A stretch of 64,000 nt of DNA from Oscillospiraceae bacterium (GTDB lineage Bacteria; Bacillota; Clostridia; Oscillospirales; Oscillospiraceae). Below, in pieces: positions 45,258 to 52,412 of this stretch. Location of the stretch: the NCBI GenBank assembly GCA_902765025.1, contig CACWYC010000004.1, positions 1 to 64,000 on the forward strand. Direction: 5' to 3'. Made by a program: the position numbers and the translations under genes. The notes under the pieces are model-generated. The model saw nothing but the letters and a program-made list of their open reading frames with translations, was not told where the DNA came from and ran no database searches. Position 1 is the first letter of the stretch; every line of letters starts with the position of its first letter.

Positions 45258-45983
45258 TTACCGCTCCAAATGCTCTTTATCCCAACCGTAGAGGGGATAG
45301 CGCTCCATGGCGCCGAACAGCTTTTGCTTCAAGTCCGGGTAGCGGCCCTCCAGCTCCGTCAAAAGCTCCTTTACCTCCTGGCGGCGGGAATGGCCGTCCC
45401 GGGGGCAGGTGTTTTTCACCACCGGAAGCTGCTCCCGCGCCACCACCCGGCGGATATCCTCCTCGTGGCAGTACAGCAGGGGTCGAATCTGGGTGACGCC
45501 GGTGCGGTCCAGATAGGTGACGGGCTGGAAGCAGCCGATGCGGCCTTCAAAGAGGAGATTCATCAGCAGGGTTTCCACAGCGTCGTCATAGTGGTGGCCC
45601 AGGGCGATTTTGCGGATGCCCCGCTCCGTCAGGGCGGTGTTCAGGCTGCCCCGGCGCAGCTTGGCGCAGAGGGAGCAGGGGTTTTTCTCCTGCCGGTCCT
45701 GAAAGACGATGTCATACACCGGCACGCTGATGCGGGTATAGGGCACGCCCAGGCGGTCACACAGCGCCGCCACGGGGGCGAAGTCCATGTCCGGCATGCC
45801 CATCTCCAGGGTGATGGCCTCCACGGTGAAGGGCACGGGGTAGAACTTCTGGAGCCGGGCCAGGGCGGTGAGGGTCAAAAGGCTGTCCTTGCCGCCGCTG
45901 ACGCCCACGGCGATGCGGTCGCCGGGGTCAATCATGTTGTAATCACTGACGCAGGCCCGCACCAGGCCGAGAATCCGCTGCAT
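45258..45983 (-). CDS. TtcA/TilS-type PP-loop ATPase (tRNA 2-thiolation-like)
   Basis: A 241-residue PP-loop protein. ATP motif AVGVSGGKDSLLTL near residue 27, a CSLC pair near 112, and KIALGHHYDDAVETLLMNLL near 130 are diagnostic of the TtcA family, which thiolates tRNA cytidine 32 with a 4Fe-4S cluster. ATG 45983 follows GGAGGT; the long upstream extension is the complement of rplM. It is divergent from rplM. Confidence 0.85.
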   Translation of the reverse strand: MQRILGLVRACVSDYNMIDPGDRIAVGVSGGKDSLLTLTALARLQKFYPVPFTVEAITLEMGMPDMDFAPVAALCDRLGVPYTRISVPVYDIVFQDRQEKNPCSLCAKLRRGSLNTALTERGIRKIALGHHYDDAVETLLMNLLFEGRIGCFQPVTYLDRTGVTQIRPLLYCHEEDIRRVVAREQLPVVKNTCPRDGHSRRQEVKELLTELEGRYPDLKQKLFGAMERYPLYGWDKEHLER

Positions 45984-46086
45984 AGGGTACCTCCGGAAAA
46001 AATGAAATTGCGTTTTGAGAAAACGAGAGAAAACAGGAGCATTTAAGAGCAAATACGAGATGTTGTTGCCGTAATCAAAAATGGTG

Positions 46087-46115
46087 TTGACAGCGGGCGG
46101 GGGGTGTGCTATAAA
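46087..46115 (+). promoter_or_regulatory. Promoter of rplM-rpsI
   Basis: TTGACA (46087-46092), 17-nt spacer, TATAAA (46110-46115). The ~80-nt leader could carry an L13 autoregulatory element but I see no decisive match. Confidence 0.75.
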
Positions 46116-46202
46116 TACTCTTGCGCGTTTGAATGTCTTGATTGTAGCAAGGCGGCGCGGAAATGTAAAGCAATACATTATAATAAATGGAGGAAATACA
46201 CC

Positions 46203-46628
46203 ATGTCCACTTATATGGAAAAGAAGGGCTCTGTGGAGCGTAAGTGGTACGTCGTCGATGCCGCCGGCAAGCCCCTGGGCAAGACCGCCGTTATCGTCGC
46301 CGACCTGCTGCGCGGCAAGGGCAAGGTCACTTACACCCCCCACGCCGACTGCGGCGACAACGTGATCGTCATCAACGCCGGCAAGGCTGTGCTCACCGGC
46401 AACAAGATGGAGCAGAAGTACTACCGCACCCACTCCGGCTGGGTGGGCGGCCTGAAGGAGACCAAGTACCGCATCCTCATGCAGGAGAAGCCCGAGCTGG
46501 CTATGCGCGTGGCCGTGCGCGGCATGATGCCCCGCAACATCGTCACCAAGGATTCCCTGAAGCGTCTGCATGTGTATGCCGGCGAGAACCATGAGCATCA
46601 GGCCCAGAAGCCCGAGCTCGTCAAGTAA
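46203..46628 (+). CDS. rplM: 50S ribosomal protein L13
   Basis: A 141-residue L13, standard length: [60 protein letters not shown] and [23 protein letters not shown] precedes ATG. First gene of the rplM-rpsI operon. Confidence 0.98.
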   Translation: MSTYMEKKGSVERKWYVVDAAGKPLGKTAVIVADLLRGKGKVTYTPHADCGDNVIVINAGKAVLTGNKMEQKYYRTHSGWVGGLKETKYRILMQEKPELAMRVAVRGMMPRNIVTKDSLKRLHVYAGENHEHQAQKPELVK

Positions 46629-46642
46629 GGAGGAGAAGAAGA

Positions 46643-47047
46643 ATGTATCAGTCCAAGAATCCCTACAAGTACGGCACCGGCCGTCGTAAGTCCTCCGTGG
46701 CCCGCGTCCGCGTGTTCCCCAACGGCACCGGCAGCATCACCATCAACGGCCGCGACATCGACGAGTATTTCGGCCTGGAGACCCTGAAGATGGTGGTCCG
46801 TCAGCCCCTGAACAGCACCGATATGCTGGGCAAGTGCGACATCGTGGCCACCGTGGAAGGCGGCGGCGTGTCCGGCCAGGCCGGCGCTCTGCGCCACGGC
46901 ATCAGCCGCGCCCTGCTGCAGGTCAACCCCGAGTTCCGCGCCATCCTGAAGAAGGCCGGTTTCCTCAAGCGCGATCCTCGTATGAAGGAGCGCAAGAAGT
47001 ACGGTCTGAAGGCCGCCCGTCGGGCTCCCCAGTTCTCCAAGCGTTAA
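46643..47047 (+). CDS. rpsI: 30S ribosomal protein S9
   Basis: A 134-residue S9: [60 protein letters not shown], and C-terminal [17 protein letters not shown], which reaches the ribosomal P site. AAGGAGG precedes ATG. Its last 53 nt are repeated at 48524-48576 with five synonymous changes, showing that an element entered here and supplied the present 3' end. Confidence 0.98.
   Translation: MYQSKNPYKYGTGRRKSSVARVRVFPNGTGSITINGRDIDEYFGLETLKMVVRQPLNSTDMLGKCDIVATVEGGGVSGQAGALRHGISRALLQVNPEFRAILKKAGFLKRDPRMKERKKYGLKAARRAPQFSKR
46995..47047 (+). repeat. att-like copy 1 (3' end of rpsI)
   Basis: 53 nt from AGAAGTACGGTCTGAAGG to the rpsI stop; 48 of 53 bases match the second copy at 48524-48576. 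The five differences are synonymous, as for integrases that use gene 3' ends and restore the reading frame. Confidence 0.8.
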
Positions 47048-47066
47048 TCAAAAGCATCAAAACGTC

Positions 47067-47099
47067 AAAACCCTGGAATCTCAACGATTCCAGGGTTTT
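47067..47099 (+). terminator. Terminator behind rpsI (element-borne)
   Basis: AAAACCCTGGAATC/GATTCCAGGGTTTT, 14-bp stem, loop TCAAC, T-rich tail. Confidence 0.85.
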
Positions 47100-47177
47100 C
47101 CTCTTTTGCGAGGTTTATCGCGGCTTGTTCTTTCTCATCCCATTTTATACGGGATAAAAACGGGCTAATTCGCAAAA

Positions 47178-47199
47178 ATGGGTTAATTTAGGGGTTAAA
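47178..47199 (+). repeat. 22-nt direct repeat, left copy
   Basis: ATGGGTTAATTTAGGGGTTA followed by AA, identical to 48444-48465. It lies 130 nt inside the left junction and may be an integrase arm site. Confidence 0.7.
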
Positions 47200-47230
47200 T
47201 GAGGGAGCCAAGCTGCCTGTTCTTTGATGC

Positions 47231-47665
47231 TTATTTCATCTCCTGTATCCGGTCATTCATCTTCTTCGCTTCCTTGCGATAATATCTCATGAACAGGAAC
47301 CAGATGATAAACGCAACCCCAAGCTGAATGGCCGCGATAATGATTCCCTGCGAGATAGTCGCGGAGCCGCCAATCCAGCCAACCGCATAAGCGACTATAG
47401 TGTATACAACACAGCCAATGCCCATGTGGATGATCACTCTGATCGGCATAGGAATGCTGTCTTTTCTGTACACGATTGTCGGAACGCCAAACCCAAGGCC
47501 GATCAATACGCATCCGACAACCATTTTTGTAAACCGATAATTGTCAAGGCTAAAGTTGCCTTTATATCCTATGTCAAAAACAATCCCCACCAGGCAGAAA
47601 ATCGCCATGGCCATACCGATGCTGATCACCGTGCTTTTCACCAGATCTTTCATTGTCTCCTTCAT
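47231..47665 (-). CDS. DUF3021 family membrane protein
   Basis: A 144-residue protein with four hydrophobic helices (SIGMAMAIFCLVGIVFDIGY, MVVGCVLIGLGFGVPTIVY, VIIHMGIGCVVYTIVAYAVG, IIIAAIQLGVAFIIWFLFM). DUF3021 proteins are routinely encoded beside a LytTR regulator, as here (12-nt gap), and often act as its membrane partner. Base use is AT-richer than the chromosomal genes around it, in line with acquisition on the element. Confidence 0.88.
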   Translation of the reverse strand: MKETMKDLVKSTVISIGMAMAIFCLVGIVFDIGYKGNFSLDNYRFTKMVVGCVLIGLGFGVPTIVYRKDSIPMPIRVIIHMGIGCVVYTIVAYAVGWIGGSATISQGIIIAAIQLGVAFIIWFLFMRYYRKEAKKMNDRIQEMK

Positions 47666-47677
47666 TGCTTTTCCCTC

Positions 47678-48115
47678 CTATAATCCAAGATATTTTTTGA
47701 ACTCCGGCAGATATGTCCTTGAGACATAATCCTTGCTTCCATTTTTCAGTTTCAGAAGAAGTGTTCCGGAAAATCCCTGTTCAATGCTGTCCATGTAAGA
47801 CAGATTGATCAGAGTTGATTTCGATATCTGCATAAACTGCTTTCCCAATTGCTGCCCCAACTCATACAGCCGCTTCCGTGAACGGTATTTCCGGCGTTCA
47901 CCGTATATGACCGTATCTCCGTTTTCGACTCGTACCATGTAGATTTCCTTCGGCTGCAGAATGACCAAATCTTCCTCATTCTGCAATGCGGTAATAGGGG
48001 TGTCACTTGTGCCGAATGCATCGATTATTCGCTGGATCTCATCGGTCATTTTATCCGTATAAATAACGGCATAGGGCTCGATGTGCTCTGGGGAAATGTC
48101 TACGCTTACTTTCAT
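47678..48115 (-). CDS. LytTR-domain DNA-binding regulator
   Basis: A 145-residue protein with a short N-terminal part and a C-terminal LytTR domain at ~45-143 (ILQPKEIYMVRVENGDTVIY, YELGQQLGKQFMQISKSTLI, NLSYMDSIEQG, KDYVSRTYLPEFKKYL). No receiver domain. It likely regulates itself and DUF3021. AAAGGAGG precedes ATG 48115; the 14 upstream codons of the longer frame lack a site. The ABC transporter that often follows such pairs is missing. Confidence 0.9.
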   Translation of the reverse strand: MKVSVDISPEHIEPYAVIYTDKMTDEIQRIIDAFGTSDTPITALQNEEDLVILQPKEIYMVRVENGDTVIYGERRKYRSRKRLYELGQQLGKQFMQISKSTLINLSYMDSIEQGFSGTLLLKLKNGSKDYVSRTYLPEFKKYLGL

Positions 48116-48149
48116 ACCCGTGCCTCCTTTCGCTCTTGTGGCATCATAA

Positions 48150-48177
48150 TACAACAAAAAAGTGATCCTGTGTTGTA
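48150..48177. promoter_or_regulatory. Inverted repeat upstream of the LytTR gene
   Basis: TACAAC (48150-48155) and GTTGTA (48172-48177), 16 nt apart, 35-60 nt ahead of the regulator start: a candidate operator. Confidence 0.4.
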
Positions 48178-48257
48178 CTTTGGGGTAAGCGGCAAAAAAT
48201 TAAAGGTGAATTGCAATAATTGAGATACAACCGCTTCAGCTCCCTCCCGCTTACAGC

Positions 48258-48410
48258 TTGAGCCCGACCTATGCCAGATCAATCCGAAGGCCTTTCAGCA
48301 TTTGACGGGTCACGAAAACTGCAAGGCTACTATGGACATTTACGCCAAAGTGAAGTATAATAAACTTTAAGAGCTGGCGGCTGTAGTGAACGGTGCGTTC
48401 GGTCAATAAT
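48258..48410 (+). pseudogene. Tyrosine integrase 3' remnant
   Basis: Translation in one frame gives PKAFQHLTGHENCKATMDIY, AKVKYNKL, stop, then ELAAVVNGAFGQ. This matches the C-terminus of ICE/phage tyrosine recombinases (LGHxxxxTTMDIYxHV plus tail) with the catalytic His in LTGH and Tyr in DIYAKV. A TAA (48369-48371) interrupts the tail and everything upstream is lost. It lies beside the right junction, where integrase genes normally sit. Confidence 0.65.
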
Positions 48411-48443
48411 ACGGCTGACGGTGGTTAAGCCTCCGAAAATAAT

Positions 48444-48465
48444 ATGGGTTAATTTAGGGGTTAAA
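48444..48465 (+). repeat. 22-nt direct repeat, right copy
   Basis: Identical to 47178-47199; 58 nt inside the right junction. Confidence 0.7.
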
Positions 48466-48523
48466 AATCCAGGAACTCTCAAAAAATCCAGTAAAATCAA
48501 GGGGTCTGAGGCCTGCTGCTTTC

Positions 48524-48576
48524 AGAAGTACGGTCTGAAGGCGGCCCGTCGGGCGCCGCAGTTCTCCAAGCGCTGA
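48524..48576 (+). repeat. att-like copy 2 (displaced native rpsI 3' end)
   Basis: Encodes [17 protein letters not shown] and stop without an upstream gene. It is followed by a strong terminator, as expected of the original rpsI end before insertion. Confidence 0.8.
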
Positions 48577-48596
48577 ACGATTATATTGTGTTACCA

Positions 48597-48629
48597 ACAA
48601 GCACCCGCTTCGGCGGGTGCTTGTTTTTT
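48597..48629 (+). terminator. Ancestral rplM-rpsI terminator
   Basis: ACAAGCACCCGC/GCGGGTGCTTGT with TTCG loop and TTTTT tail, 20 nt behind the displaced rpsI end. Confidence 0.85.
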
Positions 48630-48678
48630 GTGGGGGCGGCCCCATGCAGCCGGGCACGGTGGACGTTGCCGTGCAGGA

Positions 48679-48931
48679 CAGGCGGGACACATAGGTCCCG
48701 CCCTACGGGGGGTGCCTTTTGCCGTTTCACCGGGATTGGGGGGCATCGGCGGCGGGTTGGGGCGGACAGGGTCGTCCGCCCCTACGGGAGTGTTGCCGGC
48801 TGTCGGTCATTCACCGGGTCGGGCGGAGCAGAGCCCCGCCCCTACGACAGAATTTGCCGACAGGATGTATACAACCGGCGTTTACGATGGGTGGCCCGGC
48901 GCAGGCGGGACACATAGGTCCCGCCCTACGG
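48679..48931. repeat. Cluster of palindromic dispersed repeats
   Basis: Four units between genes: CAGGCGGGACACATAGGTCC + CGCCCTACGG at 48679-48708 and again, identical, at 48902-48931; GGGGCGGACAGGGTCGTCCG + CCCCTAC at 48759-48785; GGGCGGAGCAGAGCCCCGCC + CCTAC at 48821-48845. Each ends in CCTAC next to an inverted repeat. A weaker unit GGCGTCGGCCCCTACGG is near 49044-49060. The rest of 48630-49205 shows no gene. Confidence 0.85.
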
Positions 48932-49117
48932 AGGGGGCTTTGCCGTTTCACTGGATGGGGCATTGGCGGCGGTACACGGGCCGCCGGCGCCAGCGACACA
49001 CCGCGAAGAATGAGCGGCTTGTGGAGCCAGTGCCATTGGGATAGGCGTCGGCCCCTACGGTGTTTTTCGCCGCTGTGGGTGCAGGTGGTGGCGGCCGGTG
49101 CCATTCATCGGAGGGCG

Positions 49118-49175
49118 ATGCTTGTCGCCCCCTCATCCGTCAGCTTCGCTGACACCTTCCCCCCGCGGGGGAAGG
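49118..49175. repeat. Second copy of the CCCCTCATCC repeat
   Basis: TCGCCCCCTCATCCGTCAGC, TTCGCTGAC, CACCTTCCCCCCGCGGGGGA + AGGC. Relative of 29370-29467, with the inner stem changed from GGCGGC/GCCGCC to GTCAGC/GCTGAC by compensating changes. Confidence 0.8.
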
Positions 49176-49203
49176 CGGGAAAAACATCCCCCCACGGTAA
49201 GGC

Positions 49204-49248
49204 GAAAAATCATCCCGCCGGGATTTCCTGTCCGGCGGGATGATTTTT
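49204..49248 (-). terminator. Terminator of the membrane-protein gene
   Basis: AAAAATCATCCCGCCGG/CCGGCGGGATGATTTTT, 17-bp stem with U-runs both ways. Confidence 0.85.
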
Positions 49249-49256
49249 CTTTTTAC

Positions 49257-50111
49257 TTATTCTTTTTTCCGCGAAAAGGGGTTGGTGAATTTGTCGTTCC
49301 ATTTGATGTCCTTCGAGTTGGTTTCCAGGCCGAAGATGGCCTTGGTCAGCCAGAAGAGGGCCGCTACCACCAGCAGCGGGATGAGGCAGGAGGTGACGAT
49401 GAGCACCGCCACCGCCTCGATGAACTGGCTCAAGGTGGTCTCCACCTTTTCGGGGACGGCGGTGACGCCCTGCTTCACCTGCTCCACCGTCTCCTGGGCC
49501 TGTTGGATGAGCCGCTGCCACCAGCTCTGCTGGGGCTGCTCCGCCGCGGGCTCCTCCGCCGGCAGGTCGCCGGTGATGTCCTCCGCCGCCGACTGGGGGG
49601 CGTTGAGGCTTTGGGCGATGGCGTCGGAATAGGTGTTCTCAATCATCTGCCCGGCCTTGACGCTGACGGGCACCAGAATGAAAATCGCTAGGCCGAAGGC
49701 CGCCAGACGCAGGGCGATATTTCGGCAGACGTTGGACTTGACGAAGCAATCCGCCATCATGGCAAGGCACGCCAGGGGGATGAGGATGTAAAAGGTCAGG
49801 GCGCCGGTGAGGGTAATCAGGTATTTTTCCAGGAAGATGGCGCAGACGATGATGAGAAAATAGGAGCTTAAATCCGCCAGCTTTTCCGCGATGGGAGTGG
49901 CTACGTCGCCGGGGATGGCGGTGATGGCCACGGAGGCGGCGGTGGCGGCCCCGGCCAGCTCGGTGACGGTGACCTTTTTGCCGTCCAGGTAGGCGATGGA
50001 ATTGGGATAGGTCTCCACCTTGGCGAAGTGGCGGCCCAGGACGAAGATGGACACCAGGGCCACCGCCAGGGGGATAATGAGCCGCAGGGCCAATTTGGTA
50101 TTACGGGACAT
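49257..50111 (-). CDS. Uncharacterised multi-pass membrane protein
   Basis: A 284-residue protein I do not recognise. It has an N-terminal helix (RLIIPLAVALVSIFVLG), an external part with GKKVTVTELAGAATAASVAI, three central helices near 85-160, an acidic Pro/Gln/Ala-rich coiled segment near 175-225, and a last helix (VAVLIVTSCLIPLLVVAALFWL) before a polar end. No enzyme motif. AGGAGG precedes ATG. It is a single gene with promoter and terminator. Confidence 0.7.
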   Translation of the reverse strand: MSRNTKLALRLIIPLAVALVSIFVLGRHFAKVETYPNSIAYLDGKKVTVTELAGAATAASVAITAIPGDVATPIAEKLADLSSYFLIIVCAIFLEKYLITLTGALTFYILIPLACLAMMADCFVKSNVCRNIALRLAAFGLAIFILVPVSVKAGQMIENTYSDAIAQSLNAPQSAAEDITGDLPAEEPAAEQPQQSWWQRLIQQAQETVEQVKQGVTAVPEKVETTLSQFIEAVAVLIVTSCLIPLLVVAALFWLTKAIFGLETNSKDIKWNDKFTNPFSRKKE

Positions 50112-50154
50112 GAGATCGCCTCCTTTTGGATGAAAAGGGTTTTATTTCAGCCGT

Positions 50155-50183
50155 ATTATACAATAACCGGGCGGATTTGGCAA
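50155..50183 (-). promoter_or_regulatory. Promoter of the membrane-protein gene
   Basis: Minus strand TTGCCA (50178-50183), 17-nt spacer, TATAAT (50155-50160). Confidence 0.65.
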
Positions 50184-50231
50184 CCCGGCGGGCGGGGGAG
50201 ACATTTTTTGCCCCTTTCGCCCCTTTGGGCA

Positions 50232-50260
50232 TGGACAATCCGCCGCGGCGCTGTTATAAT
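50232..50260 (+). promoter_or_regulatory. Promoter of the cysteine operon leader
   Basis: TGGACA (50232-50237), 17-nt spacer, TATAAT (50255-50260); start expected near 50267. Confidence 0.75.
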
Positions 50261-50289
50261 GACCACATTATGGCATAAGGAGAGCGGAT

Positions 50290-50361
50290 ATGACCTGCTT
50301 TGGCGCCAAATATGCCACGTCCATGTGTACCATGGGCGGGTGTTGTCGCGCCCGGAGATAG
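50290..50361 (+). CDS. Cys-rich leader peptide of cysK-cysE
   Basis: A 23-codon frame with AAGGAG 7 nt before ATG 50290. It contains four Cys codons at positions 3, 13, 18 and 19 (tandem UGU UGU at 50341-50346) and ends RARR before UAG 50359-50361. It lies in the transcribed leader between a sigma-A promoter and an intrinsic terminator, 97 nt before cysK. The layout suggests a cysteine-sensing attenuator peptide. The peptide itself could alternatively have a function, but its start, site and codon content argue for translation. Confidence 0.6.
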   Translation: MTCFGAKYATSMCTMGGCCRARR

Positions 50362-50427
50362 GCATCCGCTGACCGGGCGGCGCGTGGCGCGCCGGGGCGG
50401 AGGGTGCCGGGCACCTTCCGTTTTTTT
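50361..50427 (+). promoter_or_regulatory. Attenuator: antiterminator segment and intrinsic terminator before cysK
   Basis: CGGAGGGTGC (50398-50407) and GCACCTTCCG (50411-50420) form a 10-bp stem with one G-U pair, loop CGG, then TTTTTTT. GGCAUCC (50361-50367), directly at the leader stop, can pair with GGGUGCC (50402-50408) in the terminator's 5' arm. A stable stem GGCGCG-TGG-CGCGCC (about 50378-50392) lies between. Confidence 0.6.
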
Positions 50428-50457
50428 GCGCTTATACTGGATAAGGGAGTGTTTTTC

Positions 50458-51393
50458 ATGGCGAAAGTCACGTCGTTAAGCGAGCTGGTGGGCCGCACGC
50501 CCCTGCTGGAGGCCCGGCGGTACGCCGCGGCCCGGGGGCTGGAGGCCGTGCTGTACGTGAAATTGGAGAGCGCCAACCCCGCAGGCTCCGCCAAGGACCG
50601 AGTGGCGCTGGAGATGATACGGCAGGCGGAGGCGGAGGGCCGGCTGCAAGAGGGCGGCACCATCATCGAGCCCACCTCCGGCAACACCGGCATCGGTCTG
50701 GCCGCCATGGCGGTGAGCCGGGGCTACCGGGTGATACTCACCATGCCGGACAGCATGAGCGCCGAGCGGATGGCCCTGCTGCGGGCCTACGGGGCGGAGC
50801 TGGTGCTGACCCCCGGCAAAGACGGCATGGCGGGAGCCATCGCCAAGGCGGAGGCCATCCGCGCCGCCACGCCGGGCAGCATCATCGCAGGCCAGTTTGA
50901 CAACCCCGCCAACCCCGCCGCCCACTACGCCACCACCGGCCCGGAAATCTGGGCCGACACCGAGGGCAAGGTGGACATCTTTGTGGCCGGGGTGGGCACC
51001 GGCGGCACCATCAGCGGCACGGGGCGGTACTTAAAGGAGCGCAAGCCCTCGGTGGAGCTGGTGGCGGTGGAGCCCGCCGCCTCCCCCCTGCTCAGCGGCG
51101 GCCAGGCCGGGCCCCACGGCCTCATGGGCATCGGGGCCAATTTTATTCCGAAAAACTACGACGCCAGTCTCATTGACCGGGTCATCACCGTCCGGGAGCA
51201 GGAAGCCTACGCCGCCGCCCGGCTGCTGACAAAGACCGAGGGCGTGCTGTGCGGCATCACCTCCGGCGCGGCACTGTGGGCAGCGGAACAACTGGCCCGC
51301 CGGCCGGAAAATCGGGGCCGCCATATCGTGGCGCTGCTGCCCGACACCGGGGAGCGGTATCTCTCCACACCACTGTTTCAGGAGGACAAATAA
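50458..51393 (+). CDS. cysK: Cysteine synthase (O-acetylserine sulfhydrylase)
   Basis: A 311-residue fold-type II PLP enzyme: PLP Lys46 in NPAGSAKDRVALEMI, TSGNTGIGLA, VGTGGTISGTGRYL (phosphate loop) and a late CGITSGAALWAA. It makes cysteine from O-acetylserine and sulfide. AAGGGAGTG precedes ATG 50458. The next gene supplies O-acetylserine, one nt after the stop. The leader before it looks like a Cys attenuator. Confidence 0.95.
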   Translation: MAKVTSLSELVGRTPLLEARRYAAARGLEAVLYVKLESANPAGSAKDRVALEMIRQAEAEGRLQEGGTIIEPTSGNTGIGLAAMAVSRGYRVILTMPDSMSAERMALLRAYGAELVLTPGKDGMAGAIAKAEAIRAATPGSIIAGQFDNPANPAAHYATTGPEIWADTEGKVDIFVAGVGTGGTISGTGRYLKERKPSVELVAVEPAASPLLSGGQAGPHGLMGIGANFIPKNYDASLIDRVITVREQEAYAAARLLTKTEGVLCGITSGAALWAAEQLARRPENRGRHIVALLPDTGERYLSTPLFQEDK

Positions 51394-51394
51394 G

Positions 51395-52273
51395 ATGTAC
51401 GATCCCTATATTCGCCGTGCGGCGGAGGCCATGGCCCAGACCATGAGCGAGGCCCGGGTGCCCATGTACGGCGCACGGGTGCGGCTGCCCGACCGCAAGG
51501 CCATTGAAGAACTGATCCGGGAGATGCGAAAGCTGATGTTTCCCGCCTATTTCGGCGACGCGGCGCTGATGACGTTGGATGCCGCCGACTACGCCGCCCT
51601 GCTTTTGGAGCGGATTGAAACCGCCCTGCAGCGGCAGATCGCCCTGGCGCTGCCGGAGGAGGAGATCGACCGCAGCTCCGCCACCGCCCGGGAGGTGGTG
51701 GAGCAGCTGCCCCGCATCCAGCAGCAGCTTTTGACCGACGTGGACGCCTTTTTTGAGGGCGACCCGGCGGCCCAGAACAAGGAGGAGGTCATCTTCGCCT
51801 ATCCGGGGCTGTTCGCCATCTTCGTCTACCGCATCGCCCACGAGCTGTTTTTGCGCCATGTGCCCATCATCCCCCGGATTATGACCGAGTACGCCCACAG
51901 CCGCACCGGCATCGACATCCACCCCGGCGCCGCCATCGGCAGCTATTTCTTCATCGACCACGGCACCGGCGTGGTCATCGGCGAGACGTCGGAGCTGGGG
52001 GACCACGTGAAGCTGTACCAGGGCGTGACCCTGGGCGCCCTCAGCACCCGGGGCGGCCACGGCGGCGTCTCCGGCAAGCGCCACCCCACCGTGGAGAGCG
52101 ACGCCACCATCTACTCCGGCGCCTCCATTCTGGGGGGCGACACCGTCATCGGCCAGGGGGCCGTGGTGGGGGGCAACACCTTCCTCACCCACTCCGTGCC
52201 GGCGGGAATGCGGGTCATCAACCGCACTCCGGAGCCGGAGCTGCGGATGCCCCGCGCCAAGCAGCAGTCCTGA
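51395..52273 (+). CDS. cysE: Serine O-acetyltransferase
   Basis: A 292-residue SAT of the longer EpsC-like type. N-terminal helical domain, then left-handed beta-helix hexapeptides with TGIDIHPGAAIGSYFFIDHG, catalytic His in FIDHGTGVVIGETSELGDHV, and LYQGVTLGALSTRGG. It acetylates serine with acetyl-CoA for cysK. The start follows the cysK stop by 1 nt, so translation is coupled. The C-terminal tail (RMPRAKQQS) lacks the usual Ile that binds CysK, so complex formation is uncertain. Confidence 0.93.
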   Translation: MYDPYIRRAAEAMAQTMSEARVPMYGARVRLPDRKAIEELIREMRKLMFPAYFGDAALMTLDAADYAALLLERIETALQRQIALALPEEEIDRSSATAREVVEQLPRIQQQLLTDVDAFFEGDPAAQNKEEVIFAYPGLFAIFVYRIAHELFLRHVPIIPRIMTEYAHSRTGIDIHPGAAIGSYFFIDHGTGVVIGETSELGDHVKLYQGVTLGALSTRGGHGGVSGKRHPTVESDATIYSGASILGGDTVIGQGAVVGGNTFLTHSVPAGMRVINRTPEPELRMPRAKQQS

Positions 52274-52375
52274 GCCTCCGCCGCGGCGAAGAGCGGCTCT
52301 CCCGCAGCGCCTGATGGGAACGCGGCGGGCGCATCGGCCATCCTGCGAAAAAACGAACGCCCAACGACGGGCAAA

Positions 52376-52406
52376 ACGCCACCGACCTCTCCAAAAGAGG
52401 TCGGTG
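52376..52406. terminator. Hairpin between cysE and the kinase gene
   Basis: GCCACCGACCTCT/AGAGGTCGGTGGC, 13-bp perfect stem, loop CCAAA; weak U tails. It serves the convergent pair. Confidence 0.65.
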
Positions 52407-52412
52407 GCGCTG

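Larger units (their letters stand above)
47048..48523. mobile_element. Relic of an integrative element in rpsI
   Basis: About 1.5 kb between the two rpsI ends. It is AT-richer than its surroundings and contains its own terminator, DUF3021 and LytTR genes, a decayed tyrosine integrase 3' end next to the right junction, and a 22-nt perfect direct repeat near each end. This is what would be left of a larger genomic island or conjugative element after internal deletion. The original boundaries are inferred. Confidence 0.75.

Noticed and set aside
46116..46202. L13 leader RNA before rplM
   Set aside because: I could not match a definite structure by eye; a covariance search would decide.
48640..49205. 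Possible CRISPR array
   Set aside because: Repeats are palindromic, of different families, irregularly spaced, and no cas genes are present.
50431..50440. TATACT as a second promoter for cysK
   Set aside because: No acceptable -35 box at 16-18 nt; the better promoter is at 50232-50260.
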